Assembly (NCBI GenBank): GCA_023418055.1 | Contig: JAEZDP010000265.1 | Location: forward strand, 1-16,329 | Source: Acidobacteriota bacterium | GTDB lineage: Bacteria > Acidobacteriota > Vicinamibacteria > Vicinamibacterales > Vicinamibacteraceae | Reading direction: 5' to 3' | Length of the DNA stretch: 16,329 nt | Shown: one piece after another, positions 1 through 8,279 of the stretch | Position numbering within the stretch: position 1 is the stretch's first letter | How the letters are laid out: each line of letters starts with the position of its first letter | The notes under the pieces: generated by a model | Database searches by the model: none | The model's input: the letters and a program-made list of their open reading frames with translations, nothing else | Told to the model about the DNA's origin: nothing | Translations under genes and position numbers: made by a program

Positions 1-2
1 AG

Positions 3-509
3 CGCGATCCGGCGGACCTGAAGTTCACCGATGCCGGCCGGAAGGTCTACGGCGGAGGTGGCATCGAGCCCGACAAGTACATCGCCGGCCCCGTGGAAGG
101 CTTCAATCCGTCGCGGTTCGGGCGCGGTCTCTACGCGCGACAGCTGTTTGCCGACTACGCCGAGCTCTACTCGGCGGTCGGCGACACCAGGGTGCGGGGC
201 GAAGCGCGCAACCGGAAGGCCGTGGCCCGGGGCTTCACGGTGGACGATGAGATGGTCGACGATTTCCGGACCTTCCTCGACACGCGCTCCATCCGCATCG
301 ACGAGGAGGCCTTCACGGCCGACCGCGAGTTCATCCGGGCCATGATTCAGCACGACATCGACCTCGCGCTCTTCGGCGTGGAGGAAGCCCGCCGCAACCT
401 CCTGCGGCACGACCCGCAGGCCACGTTCGCCCTGAGCCAGTTCGACGAAGCCCAGCGCCTCACCCAGTTGGGCCAGCCGGCCACCGCCTCGGCCCGACCC
501 GGCCAGTAG
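3..509 (+). CDS. C-terminal part of an S41 family (carboxy-terminal processing) peptidase, 5' end outside window
   Basis: The gene enters from the left edge; its frame is open from base 3 and stops with TAG at 507-509, leaving about 168 residues. The visible start reads FTDAGRKVYGGGGIEPD, which matches the stretch that follows the serine/lysine catalytic core in S41 C-terminal processing peptidases. In that family it is commonly a TDAGR-x-VYGGGGI-x-PD sequence. The rest is a charged helical tail ending in a short Pro/Ala/Thr-rich segment. The PDZ domain, catalytic Ser and Lys and any signal peptide lie outside the window, so activity cannot be judged. S41 enzymes normally act in the periplasm on the C-termini of envelope proteins. 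The gene is on the same strand as smc, 117 bases upstream of its ATG. An internal ATG at 93 is in frame but lies after the conserved motif, so it is not the start. The family call is fairly sure; the specific substrate is unknown. Confidence 0.8.
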   Translation, partial: RDPADLKFTDAGRKVYGGGGIEPDKYIAGPVEGFNPSRFGRGLYARQLFADYAELYSAVGDTRVRGEARNRKAVARGFTVDDEMVDDFRTFLDTRSIRIDEEAFTADREFIRAMIQHDIDLALFGVEEARRNLLRHDPQATFALSQFDEAQRLTQLGQPATASARPGQ

Positions 510-571
510 ACGCGGCACCCCGCCAAGGCAGAGCTTGTGGAGGCCACACATGTTGTGGTCCTCGTCAAGCC

Positions 572-600
572 TTGCCCCTATCGGTAGCTATTGGTAGACT
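572..600 (+). promoter_or_regulatory. Candidate sigma70-type promoter for smc
   Basis: TTGCCC at 572-577 and TAGACT at 595-600 are separated by exactly 17 bases; each matches four of six consensus positions. A transcript would begin near 607, about 20 bases before the smc ATG. A short inverted repeat, CCGGC at 601-605 and GCCGG at 613-617, follows directly and could form a small hairpin at the 5' end of the mRNA. The rest of the gap 510-626 shows no clear terminator for the S41 peptidase gene, so smc may also be read from upstream. Matches of this quality occur by chance, hence the modest confidence. Confidence 0.35.
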
Positions 601-626
601 CCGGCCGTTTCAGCCGGACCCCGCTC

Positions 627-3600
627 ATGCGCCTTCAACGTCTCGAAATCAACGGCTTCAAGAGTTTCCCCGACCGCGCCGACATGGCCTTCGACCAGGG
701 GGTCACCGCCATCGTCGGTCCCAATGGGTGTGGCAAGAGCAACGTGGTGGACGCCATCACGTGGGTGCTGGGCGAGCAGAGTGCCCGGAGCCTGCGCGGC
801 GAGCGGATGGAGGATGTGATCTTCGCGGGCAGCGACGCCCGGAAGCCCACCCACACCGCCGAGGTGAAACTGAAGCTGAGCGGGGTCATCTCGCGCGTCG
901 GGACCGACGGCCCGGCGCCCCGTAAGACGATCGAGGAGGAACTCGAAGAGTCGGTGGCTGACCTCACCGACATCGTGCTGGCGCGCGACGTCGAGGTTTC
1001 GCGGCGGCTGTACCGATCGGGGGAGTCGGAATACCTCATCGACGGCCACGTCGTCCGCCTGCGCGACGTGCAGGACCTGCTGATGGATGCGGGCGTCGGC
1101 GTCAAGGGTTACGCGGTCATCGAGCAGGGGAAGATTGGCCAGATTCTGGCGGCCAAGCCCACCGAGCGGCGCCAGCTGATCGAAGAGGCGGCCGGGGTCA
1201 CCAAGTACAAGGCCCGCCGCCGTCAGGCCGAGCTGAAGCTCGAGGCGGCGCAGCAGAACCTCACCCGGGTCGACGACATCATCTTCGAGCTCGAGAAACA
1301 GCGCGGGTCGCTCAAGCGCCAGGCCGCTCGCGCGCGGCGCTACCGCAAGCTCCGCGAGGAACTGCGCCAGTGGGAGAAGCTGCTGTTCGCCCAGCGCTTC
1401 GAATCGCTGCAGCAGACGATGACCAACGCATCGGAGCGGCTCGCGCAGGCGCGTGGCCGCGAGCAGGACATCGCCGGCCGGGTTGCCGAACTGGAGGCGA
1501 GTCTCGAGCGTGTACGTATCGAGTTGGCCGAAGCCGACCAGCGGGCCAATGCCGCACGCGCCACGGCTCACGCACGAGAACTCGAGAGCGGGCGGCGGCA
1601 GCAGCAGCTCGAGTTCGACACCCAGCAGATGGCCGTCCTGGCCGATGCGCTGGTGTCCATGCGTGAAGACCTGACGCGCCTCGACGAGCGTGTGGGGCCT
1701 GCCGAGCAGGAGCTGGAGGCCCGTCGTGACGCTGCCAGGCAGGCCGACGCCGAACGCGACGAGGCTGCCGAGCGCGCCGCCGACGAAGACATCGCCGTCA
1801 CCGAGGCGCAGCGCGACGTGGCGCAGTACGAGGCCGCGGTCGAGACCGCGCGCAACGAGGTCTACGCCGGCCTCAACCAGGCAAGCACCCTGCGGAGCGC
1901 CATCGATCGCGCCACGGAAGCCCGCGACCGCATCGCGCAGGAGATGAGCCGCCTCGAAGTGGAAGTCGACGACCTGCACCGCGAGCGCGAGCAGGTGGTC
2001 ATGGAGCGGGAAGAGGCCGCCACGCTGCTCGCCGACGCCCAGGCCGCGCTCGACCGGGTGCGCAGCCAGCGCGGGGCACTCGAGGCCACCCTCGGCAGCG
2101 CCCGTGTGGAGCGCGAATGGCGTGAGCGCGACGTCCGCACCCGCGAGAACGCGCTCGCCGGGCACGCGGCGCGGCTGCGTTCGCTCGAGGAACTCGAGGC
2201 GGCGCGCGCCGAGTACGGTGAAGGGGCGCGACTGGTCCTGTCGTCTGGTGAGGTGGCCCACAGCGGCGCGGTTGCCGACGTGCTCGAGGTGGAGCGCGGG
2301 GCCGAGGTCGCCGTTGCCGCCTGCTTCGGCGAGCTGTTGCAGTACGTCGTCGTGGCGCGGGCGTCGGATGCCGAAGCGGGACTGCGGCTGGCACGTGAGC
2401 AGAACGCCGGGCGCGTCGGCTTCGTCGTGACCGAGCACCCCGTGGGGGAGGCCGCAGCCAGACACGACGTCGAGGTACCAGGAGTACGTCCTCTCGCGAG
2501 TGCGCTTCGCATCACCGGCGACGGTGCCGCGCACATCTGGGCAGCGCTGGGCCCGGCCTGGCTGGCCGCTGACAGCGAGGCGGCGCGGCTGGCCGCTCGT
2601 GTGCTGCCCGGGGCCGTCGTCACGCCTGCCGGCGACGTGTTCCGCGGCGTGGCCGTCATCACTGGCGGTGGCCGCGCCGATGCGCGCGAAATCCTTCAGA
2701 CCAAAGGCGACATCAAGGACCTCCGCGAGCGCATCGCCACCGAGCGGGTGGCCCTGGACGCCCTGGCGGCGGAAGTGGCGGAGCACGACGCCGTCATCGC
2801 GCGCACGACAGAGGCCATTACGGCGGCGGCCGCGGAGCAGGTGACCCACGAGAAGGCAATCCTCGGGCTGGGTTTGAGGCAGACGCGCGCCTCCGACGAA
2901 TTCGACCGGCTCGCCCGCCGGCTCGAGCTGCTCGACCGCGAGAAGCGTCGTGCCCAGGAAGAACGCGCCGCGCTCGATGCGCGCGAGGCCGAGGCGCGGC
3001 AGTCCATCGACGTGCTCGAGGTCGAACAGCAGGCGCTGGCCGATGCGCTCGCCGATGCGCAGCGGCTGCTGCTCGACGCTCGCGAGCGACAGGCCTCCAT
3101 CGGTCGCCGGGCCGCGGAGGCCCGTGCCACGCATGCGGCGCTCATCGAGCGGGCTTCGGCCCTGACGCAGGACGTGCGGCGCCTCGAAGATGCGTCGCAG
3201 GAACTCCTGCAGCGCATCGGCGCGCGCCGAGGCGAGTACGAGGCGTCGGTGGCCCGGCGCGCAACGCTCGAACAGTCGGTGGTGCTGTTGCGGCAGGCCC
3301 TCGATACCGACCTGGTCGACCTCGACGCGCTCAAGCGCGACGTCGTGACCGCCGACGAGGCCGTGGCGCAGTTGCAGTCCGCGCTGCTCGACCGGGAACA
3401 GGGCGGGCGCGATGAGCGTCGCCAGCTCGATCAGGTGCGGACCGCCGCGACCGCACTCGAAGTGGCCCACGCCACCGCACAGGCCGACCTCGGCCACCTC
3501 GCCGAGTCGTGCCGCGAGGCACTCGACCTGTCGCTCGAGGAGGTTGCCGCCGACGTGGCGCGCATGCAGGCCGAGGGGACGGCGTTCCCGAGTGCGGCCT

Positions 3601-4403
3601 CCATCGCGGCCGCCGAGGCGTCCGATGTCGACGACGAGTCGGAGGAGGGCGCCGAGATCCGGTCCGAGAGCGAGGCGCTGAGCGCCGCCGATGGGGAAGC
3701 GTCCGCTGACGCGTTTGCCGAGGCCGACTCGCGGCTGGCCGCCGTGGACGCGGGCGTGCTGTCGGCCGAGCAGGCGATCGCCCGGCTGAAGGCGCGCATC
3801 ACCGCGCTCGGGGCGGTCAACATGATGGCGATCGAGCAGTTCGACGAACTCGAACAGCGGCACGGGTTCCTCACCGGCCAGCGCAAGGACCTCGTGGATG
3901 CCATGGCCGCGACCGGCGAGGCCATCAACCGCATCGACAAGACGACCCGCGAGCGCTTCCAGGACGCGTTCACGGCCGTCAATGCCAACTTCGAGCAGAT
4001 GTTCACCACGCTGTTTGGCGGAGGCCGCGCCGGGCTCGTCCTGCTCGATCAGGACGATGTCCTCGAAAGCGGCATCGACATCGTCGCGCAGCCCCCGGGC
4101 AAGCGGCTCCAGAACGTACAACTGCTCTCGGGCGGCGAGAAGGCGCTCACGGCGATGGCGCTGATGTTCGGCATCTTCAAGTACCGCCCGAGCCCCTTCT
4201 GCCTGCTCGACGAGATCGACGCGCCGCTCGACGATGCCAACATCGGCCGGTTCGTCGAGATGCTGCGCGGCATGCAGGAGCACACGCAGTTCGTGCTCAT
4301 CACCCACCACCGCAAGACCATGGAGATCGCCGACCGCCTCTACGGGGTGACGATGGAGGAGCCTGGCGTGTCGAAGGTGCTGCGGCTCGACCTGACGCAC
4401 TGA
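627..4403 (+). CDS. smc: Chromosome segregation/condensation ATPase SMC
   Basis: This is a complete bacterial SMC protein of 1258 residues, the ATPase of the SMC-ScpAB condensin that organises and separates the chromosome. Family SMCs are usually about 1170-1200 residues. Visible in order are the N-terminal head with Walker A GPNGCGKS at residues 31-38, a first coiled-coil arm (about 165-520), the hinge (about 529-682, ending in a GGGR motif) and a second arm (about 690-985). The C-terminal head carries the ABC signature LSGGEK (1167-1172) and Walker B CLLDEID with catalytic Glu1196. The extra length is partly an acidic, low-complexity stretch at about residues 999-1032, just before the conserved LGAVN segment of the head. 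I chose ATG 627 because MRLQRLEINGFKSF is the usual SMC N-terminus; an in-frame TTG at 591 adds 12 residues of no family likeness. The next gene starts one base after the stop. scpA and scpB are not in the window. Confidence 0.97.
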   Translation: MRLQRLEINGFKSFPDRADMAFDQGVTAIVGPNGCGKSNVVDAITWVLGEQSARSLRGERMEDVIFAGSDARKPTHTAEVKLKLSGVISRVGTDGPAPRKTIEEELEESVADLTDIVLARDVEVSRRLYRSGESEYLIDGHVVRLRDVQDLLMDAGVGVKGYAVIEQGKIGQILAAKPTERRQLIEEAAGVTKYKARRRQAELKLEAAQQNLTRVDDIIFELEKQRGSLKRQAARARRYRKLREELRQWEKLLFAQRFESLQQTMTNASERLAQARGREQDIAGRVAELEASLERVRIELAEADQRANAARATAHARELESGRRQQQLEFDTQQMAVLADALVSMREDLTRLDERVGPAEQELEARRDAARQADAERDEAAERAADEDIAVTEAQRDVAQYEAAVETARNEVYAGLNQASTLRSAIDRATEARDRIAQEMSRLEVEVDDLHREREQVVMEREEAATLLADAQAALDRVRSQRGALEATLGSARVEREWRERDVRTRENALAGHAARLRSLEELEAARAEYGEGARLVLSSGEVAHSGAVADVLEVERGAEVAVAACFGELLQYVVVARASDAEAGLRLAREQNAGRVGFVVTEHPVGEAAARHDVEVPGVRPLASALRITGDGAAHIWAALGPAWLAADSEAARLAARVLPGAVVTPAGDVFRGVAVITGGGRADAREILQTKGDIKDLRERIATERVALDALAAEVAEHDAVIARTTEAITAAAAEQVTHEKAILGLGLRQTRASDEFDRLARRLELLDREKRRAQEERAALDAREAEARQSIDVLEVEQQALADALADAQRLLLDARERQASIGRRAAEARATHAALIERASALTQDVRRLEDASQELLQRIGARRGEYEASVARRATLEQSVVLLRQALDTDLVDLDALKRDVVTADEAVAQLQSALLDREQGGRDERRQLDQVRTAATALEVAHATAQADLGHLAESCREALDLSLEEVAADVARMQAEGTAFPSAASIAAAEASDVDDESEEGAEIRSESEALSAADGEASADAFAEADSRLAAVDAGVLSAEQAIARLKARITALGAVNMMAIEQFDELEQRHGFLTGQRKDLVDAMAATGEAINRIDKTTRERFQDAFTAVNANFEQMFTTLFGGGRAGLVLLDQDDVLESGIDIVAQPPGKRLQNVQLLSGGEKALTAMALMFGIFKYRPSPFCLLDEIDAPLDDANIGRFVEMLRGMQEHTQFVLITHHRKTMEIADRLYGVTMEEPGVSKVLRLDLTH

Positions 4404-4404
4404 T

Positions 4405-5505
4405 GTGAACGAGGACAAGAGCACCCGACACCGGCGTCTCTCGCGGCGCCTGCAGGTGCTGCACGTGCTGAGCCTCGTCTGCGCCGTCCTGGCTCTCGCC
4501 CTCGTGAGCGGGCGGTGGCCGGCGCACGGCCCGGCCTGGCTGGACGACGTGGCGGCGCTCGGTGCGCTCGCACTCCTGCTGTGTGGGGTCTCGGCGCCGT
4601 GGTCCTGGGCGCGGGAGGTGGCACTCGAGCGGAGGTTCGGCCGCGAGCCCATCGAGACGCGTGTCTGGGCACGACGCCACGTCTGGCAGTGGGCCCTCAC
4701 CGCAGGGACGGCGCTGCCGCTCTGGCTGCTTTTCGAGGCCGCGCAGCGCGTGACGCCCTGGCTGGCGGTGCCGGTGACCTGGGTGGCGGCCGTTCTCGGC
4801 AGCCTGCTGCTGCTGCTGACCTCGCCGTGGCTCGTCACGTGGTCGCCGCGGGTCACGCCGCTGGCCGACGAAGCCCTGGCGGGGCGACTGCACGCGCTCG
4901 TCGGCAAGGCCGGCCTCCGCATGGCCGGCGTGCACGCCTGGCGCGACAACCGCGCGTCCGAACCCAACGCCGCGCTGATCGGTGCCGGACCGGCCCGACG
5001 CCTACTCCTGTCGGAATCGCTCCTCGAGACGTTTGCTGCCGAGGACATCGACGTGGTGGTGGCGCACGAACTGGGCCACCATGCCTGTGGGCATCTCTGG
5101 CTCCGCCTGCGGATGATGTGGGCGGTGTGGCTGTTGGCGCTGCTGTCGGCGCAGGCGGCCGCCCTGGTGTACGCATGGGGCCAGGGCACACTGCCCGGCG
5201 ATGCCCGATCGCTGCCGGTGGTGGTGCTTGCCGGCGCGGTCGTGGCGCTCGGCAGCCGGCCGCGGTGGCTCCGGTACTCGCGCGCCCACGAAGTGGAAGC
5301 CGACGCGTTCGCGTTGCAGATGACGGGACGCCCGGACGTCCTCGAGCGCATCCTCACGCGCCTCGGCGCGCACTACAAGGCCGCGCCCGAGCCGTCGCCG
5401 TTCGAGTCGGCCTTCTTCCTCACCCACCCGCCCGTGCGCGACCGCGTGTCGTACGCACGGGCCTGGCATGCGTCGGCCGTGGCGCACGACGAACCGCTGG
5501 GGTAA
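4405..5505 (+). CDS. Membrane M48 family zinc metallopeptidase (Ste24/HtpX-like)
   Basis: This 366-residue membrane peptidase has the zinc motif HELGHH at residues 221-226 and a downstream EVEAD (Glu296-Asp300), where M48 enzymes place the third zinc ligand. Hydrophobic segments are visible at about 17-36, 46-66, 95-113 and 118-145 before the catalytic site. Two more follow it, at about 229-256 and 264-280. This gives a multi-pass inner-membrane protein with the active site between segments, as in Ste24 and HtpX. Such enzymes clip membrane or lipid-modified proteins and take part in envelope quality control; the substrate here is unknown. The GTG start at 4405 lies one base after the smc stop and has no evident Shine-Dalgarno sequence, so translation is probably coupled to smc. 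The esterase gene begins 10 bases after its stop. The family is clear from the motifs; the subfamily is not. Confidence 0.88.
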   Translation: MNEDKSTRHRRLSRRLQVLHVLSLVCAVLALALVSGRWPAHGPAWLDDVAALGALALLLCGVSAPWSWAREVALERRFGREPIETRVWARRHVWQWALTAGTALPLWLLFEAAQRVTPWLAVPVTWVAAVLGSLLLLLTSPWLVTWSPRVTPLADEALAGRLHALVGKAGLRMAGVHAWRDNRASEPNAALIGAGPARRLLLSESLLETFAAEDIDVVVAHELGHHACGHLWLRLRMMWAVWLLALLSAQAAALVYAWGQGTLPGDARSLPVVVLAGAVVALGSRPRWLRYSRAHEVEADAFALQMTGRPDVLERILTRLGAHYKAAPEPSPFESAFFLTHPPVRDRVSYARAWHASAVAHDEPLG

Positions 5506-5515
5506 CGTGTGGTCC

Positions 5516-6877
5516 ATGCTGACACGACGCGCGTTTGGCACGCACACGCTGGCCTGGCTCGCTGCCGGCGCATCGGCACCGGCCTTCCAGTGGACGGCCA
5601 ACTACGACGAAGCGAAGGTACCCGCCTACACGTTGCCCCCGCTCCTGGAGGCGGACACCGGGCGTCCGATCCGGTCCATCGGCGATTGGGAGATGCACCG
5701 CGACGTGCTGCTCGACAAGTTCTCCCGCCACGTCTACGGGCACACGCCGGGCCACCTCCGGCCGAGCCGGCGGGTTGGCGTCGTCCCCGTCGGGTCGCAG
5801 CCGCCGGCAGCACAGGGCCCGCTGGTGCGCCTGCCGAGGTCTCGCGTCGTGGTCAGGGAGGAAGGGACGCCTGCGCTGAACGGGCGGGCGACGCGGTCGC
5901 AGTTCGCGCTGGAATGGCCCGACCATCCCGCCGTGCTGCCCGTTGACGTCCTGGTCTACGCGCCGGCGGTCGTGTCCGCCCCGGTGCCGGTGTTTGTCGG
6001 CCTGAACTTCTTTGGGAACCACTCCGTCCACAGCGACCCCGCCATCCGACTGTCCACGCGCTGGATGCGTGCCAGCGAGGCGCACGGCGTCCGCGACCAC
6101 CGCGCGACCGACGCGTCGCGAGGCACGTCGGCCAGTCGCTGGCCGCTCGAGGCCATCGTCGAGGCCGGTTGCGCGGTCATGACGGCTTACTGTGGCGATC
6201 TGGCGCCTGACGACCCGGCCGAACTGGGCGGCGGCATCGCGCCCCTGTTCACCGACGATGTCGCGAAGACGCCCGCCGACGAACGCTGGGGCGCCCTGGG
6301 CATGTGGGCCTGGGGCCTGTCGCGCCTGCGCGATCTGGTGGACACCCTGCCTGCCCTCGACGCCTCGCGCGTCGCCGTGCTGGGGCACTCGCGCCTCGGC
6401 AAGGCTGCGCTGTGGGCCGGCGCGCAGGACCCGCGTTTCGCCATGGTGGTGTCCAATGACTCGGGCTGCGGCGGCGCTGCCTTGAGCCGACGAGCCTATG
6501 GCGAGACGGTCGGGCGCATCACGAGCGCCTTTCCGCACTGGTTCTGCCAGCGGTTTGCCACCTACGCGGAACGCGAGCACGCGCTGCCCGTCGATCAGCA
6601 CCAGTTGTTGGCCTTGGTGGCGCCGCGCGCGCTCTATGTCGCCAGCGCCGTCGAGGACCGCTGGGCCGATCCGAAAGGCGAGTTCCTGGCGGCTGCCGAA
6701 CTCGACCCGCTCTATCGCCTGTGGAACCTCGAGGGGCTCGGCACCCGCGAGATGCCGGCGGTGGATCGCCCCATCGGGGCCACGGTCCGCTATCACGTCC
6801 GGCGGGGTGGCCACGACATCACCGAGTTCGACTGGCGGCAGTATCTGCATGCAATCGCGGCGGTGACGGCCGCCTAG
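5516..6877 (+). CDS. Secreted glucuronoyl esterase-like hydrolase, carbohydrate esterase family 15
   Basis: This 453-residue alpha/beta hydrolase carries the bacterial CE15 nucleophile motif GHSRLGK (Ser292), then ALWAGAQDPRFAMVVSNDSG. The stretch ASAVEDRWADP contains Asp381, and GGHDITEFDW contains His433. The Ser-to-Asp gap of 89 and Ser-to-His gap of 141 agree with the spacing I recall for the characterised bacterial enzyme OtCE15A. CE15 enzymes cleave the ester between lignin alcohols and glucuronic acid on xylan, so export is expected. The N-terminus, MLTRRAFGTHTLAWLAAGAS, has twin arginines at 4-5 followed by a hydrophobic stretch and looks like a Tat signal. Position 315 is Asp where many family members have an auxiliary Glu. 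I chose ATG 5516, which puts the Arg pair at the usual distance; GTG 5507 in the same frame is possible and has GGGG nearby. The gene lies between the M48 peptidase and a transglycosylase-like gene, on one likely transcript. It is often annotated as acetylxylan esterase. Confidence 0.85.
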   Translation: MLTRRAFGTHTLAWLAAGASAPAFQWTANYDEAKVPAYTLPPLLEADTGRPIRSIGDWEMHRDVLLDKFSRHVYGHTPGHLRPSRRVGVVPVGSQPPAAQGPLVRLPRSRVVVREEGTPALNGRATRSQFALEWPDHPAVLPVDVLVYAPAVVSAPVPVFVGLNFFGNHSVHSDPAIRLSTRWMRASEAHGVRDHRATDASRGTSASRWPLEAIVEAGCAVMTAYCGDLAPDDPAELGGGIAPLFTDDVAKTPADERWGALGMWAWGLSRLRDLVDTLPALDASRVAVLGHSRLGKAALWAGAQDPRFAMVVSNDSGCGGAALSRRAYGETVGRITSAFPHWFCQRFATYAEREHALPVDQHQLLALVAPRALYVASAVEDRWADPKGEFLAAAELDPLYRLWNLEGLGTREMPAVDRPIGATVRYHVRRGGHDITEFDWRQYLHAIAAVTAA

Positions 6878-6881
6878 GCCC

Positions 6882-7928
6882 GTGCGCAGACGTGTGCTCG
6901 TCGCCACCGCCGTCGTGGCCTTGCTCGCGGCAGCGGGAGCCCTCCTGCGCGTGGGCCTCGAGGCGCTTGCGCTGTCACGGGCCATCGGGCGCGCCATTGT
7001 CCTCCCCGACGACGACCCTCCGGCGCTGCTGTTCCGGTGGTTCGACACGACGCCCGTGGCCGTCAGGTACACGGCGGCGTGGGAGAAGTTCATCGTGCGG
7101 CTCCCCAGGTACGAGTTCAGGTCGGCACATCCGCTCTGGGGCCGCATGCACTTCGAAGACTGGGACTACCTGGCCGAATCCGAGCGGCGCGGACCCCTCC
7201 AGGCGATGCTCGATCGCAGCGGTGTGGTGGTGCACGCCGGCGACTGCTGGCCGCACATGACGACGGCAGATTGGGACGCCGTGCCGCAACCCATCCGGGC
7301 GGTCGCCATCCTCGGCGTACTCGAGTACTGGACGCGGTACTACGCCGTCGGCAGCGACTTCGACCTGGAGATCATCGAAATGGTGGAGGTGGTGCAGTCC
7401 ATCGTGATGTCGGAGTCGTGGTTCGAGCACCAGTCGCTGCTGGTCAACGACGACGGCAGCCGCGACCTCGGCCTCGGAGGGGCATCGGCCTACGCGCGTG
7501 GCGTGATCGCGTCCTGGTACACGTCGGGCCGGGTCGACTTCGTGCTTGCCGAGGACGACTACTTCAATCCCTGGCATGCGGGGCGCTTCGTCGCGTTCTG
7601 GTTCGACCTCATGCTGGAGGAGGCCGATGGCGACGTCGGGTTGGCCATTCGCGCGTACAACCAGGGCATCGGGCGGGCGCGCGCCGGGCATGGGGACGAC
7701 TACCTCGCGGCCGTCCGTCGCCGGCAGCGGCAGTTCATCGCCGCTGCGGTGTCGCGGTCACCGACCTGGAACCTCGTCCGCGCGTGGCAGCGCCGGCCCG
7801 CGACGGCGCATCGGCCACGGTGTCACCGGATCTACGGCGGCAGCCACAGCGACGCCGCACGCGGTCAGCGGACGATCAATTCGCCACGCATCTCGGCGCA
7901 CCCCGACTCGGCGCGCATGCTGCAGTAG
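6882..7928 (+). CDS. Membrane-anchored lytic transglycosylase-like protein (lysozyme fold)
   Basis: This 348-residue protein starts with basic residues and a hydrophobic segment at about 5-22, so it is a membrane anchor or uncleaved signal. The middle has the marks of a lysozyme-like lytic transglycosylase. SESWFEH holds the likely catalytic Glu178, followed by NDDGSRDLGLGG (compare the GSRDYGLMQ pattern of the family), and AYNQGIGRA at 258-266 matches the family's AYN-x-G motif. Such enzymes cut peptidoglycan glycan strands in the periplasm. The domain ends near residue 290. The last 50 or so residues are Arg-, His- and Ser-rich, show no family likeness, and their final 21 codons lie on top of the convergent cupredoxin gene. 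GTG 6882 lies four bases after the esterase stop and keeps the basic N-terminus; no strong Shine-Dalgarno sequence is visible. I infer transglycosylase activity from motifs only, and a binding-only relative is possible. Confidence 0.68.
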   Translation: MRRRVLVATAVVALLAAAGALLRVGLEALALSRAIGRAIVLPDDDPPALLFRWFDTTPVAVRYTAAWEKFIVRLPRYEFRSAHPLWGRMHFEDWDYLAESERRGPLQAMLDRSGVVVHAGDCWPHMTTADWDAVPQPIRAVAILGVLEYWTRYYAVGSDFDLEIIEMVEVVQSIVMSESWFEHQSLLVNDDGSRDLGLGGASAYARGVIASWYTSGRVDFVLAEDDYFNPWHAGRFVAFWFDLMLEEADGDVGLAIRAYNQGIGRARAGHGDDYLAAVRRRQRQFIAAAVSRSPTWNLVRAWQRRPATAHRPRCHRIYGGSHSDAARGQRTINSPRISAHPDSARMLQ

Positions 7929-8239
7929 AAGGGAAACCGACCGGCTTCGTCGGCGCGGAACTCGAAGGTCAGCGAGCCGCCGGGCGGCACGCGCTTCTGA
8001 ATCCTGTAAGCGTCCACCGTGAAGCTGTGGGCGATGTCCGCCGACGTGATGGTGAGCCGCACGACGTCGTTGCGGCGGACGTCGAGGACGTCTGGATCGA
8101 ACTGATACCGCCGGGCCGTCATGGTGAAGGCCCGGCGGCCTTCGGCAGGAGGGGTCTGCCCCACGACCCCGCGCACCGCGCCCGCTACCGCACCCAGCAG
8201 GGCGGCGAGACGGGCGAGTGCGTGGCGTCGCGAGGGCAT
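7865..8239 (-). CDS. Small secreted cupredoxin, Cox2-like with altered copper ligands
   Basis: This 124-residue protein has a basic N-terminus and a hydrophobic, Ala-rich signal-like segment (about 7-28), then a single cupredoxin domain. Candidate copper ligands are His71 (in AHSFTVDAY), Cys106 (FPFYCSM), Cys114 and Met117 (GCAEM). The gaps 35, 8 and 3 equal those between His161, Cys196, His204 and Met207 of the CuA site in cytochrome oxidase subunit II. Here, however, the second CuA cysteine position is Ala110 and the His204 position is Cys114. It is therefore probably not a binuclear CuA centre; a one-copper electron-transfer or copper-handling role is an inference. It follows pnp by 40 bases on the same strand, with no obvious terminator between, so it may be the last gene of the rpsO-pnp transcript. 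Its last 64 bases overlap the 3' end of the convergent transglycosylase-like gene. Confidence 0.75.
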   Translation of the reverse strand: MPSRRHALARLAALLGAVAGAVRGVVGQTPPAEGRRAFTMTARRYQFDPDVLDVRRNDVVRLTITSADIAHSFTVDAYRIQKRVPPGGSLTFEFRADEAGRFPFYCSMRAESGCAEMRGELIVR

Positions 8240-8279
8240 GAGACTGACGCGTGTGCGTGACGCCAGGCCAGGCGACTGA

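Noticed and set aside
540..560. TGTGG-AGG-CCACA repeat and second TTGTGG upstream of smc, as an operator or terminator
   Set aside because: The arms are only 5 bp with a 3-base loop and no T-tract; too weak to call.
591..626. TTG start for smc, 12 codons upstream
   Set aside because: The added residues do not resemble SMC N-termini, and the TTG overlaps the candidate promoter.
588..5357. 1589-codon open frame on the minus strand opposite smc and the M48 gene
   Set aside because: It lies antisense to clearly recognisable genes; its translation is Arg-, Gly- and Leu-rich with no domain. Long antisense frames are normal in GC-rich DNA.
5420..7147. 575-codon minus-strand frame opposite the CE15 gene
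   Set aside because: Antisense shadow; the plus-strand frame carries complete CE15 motifs.
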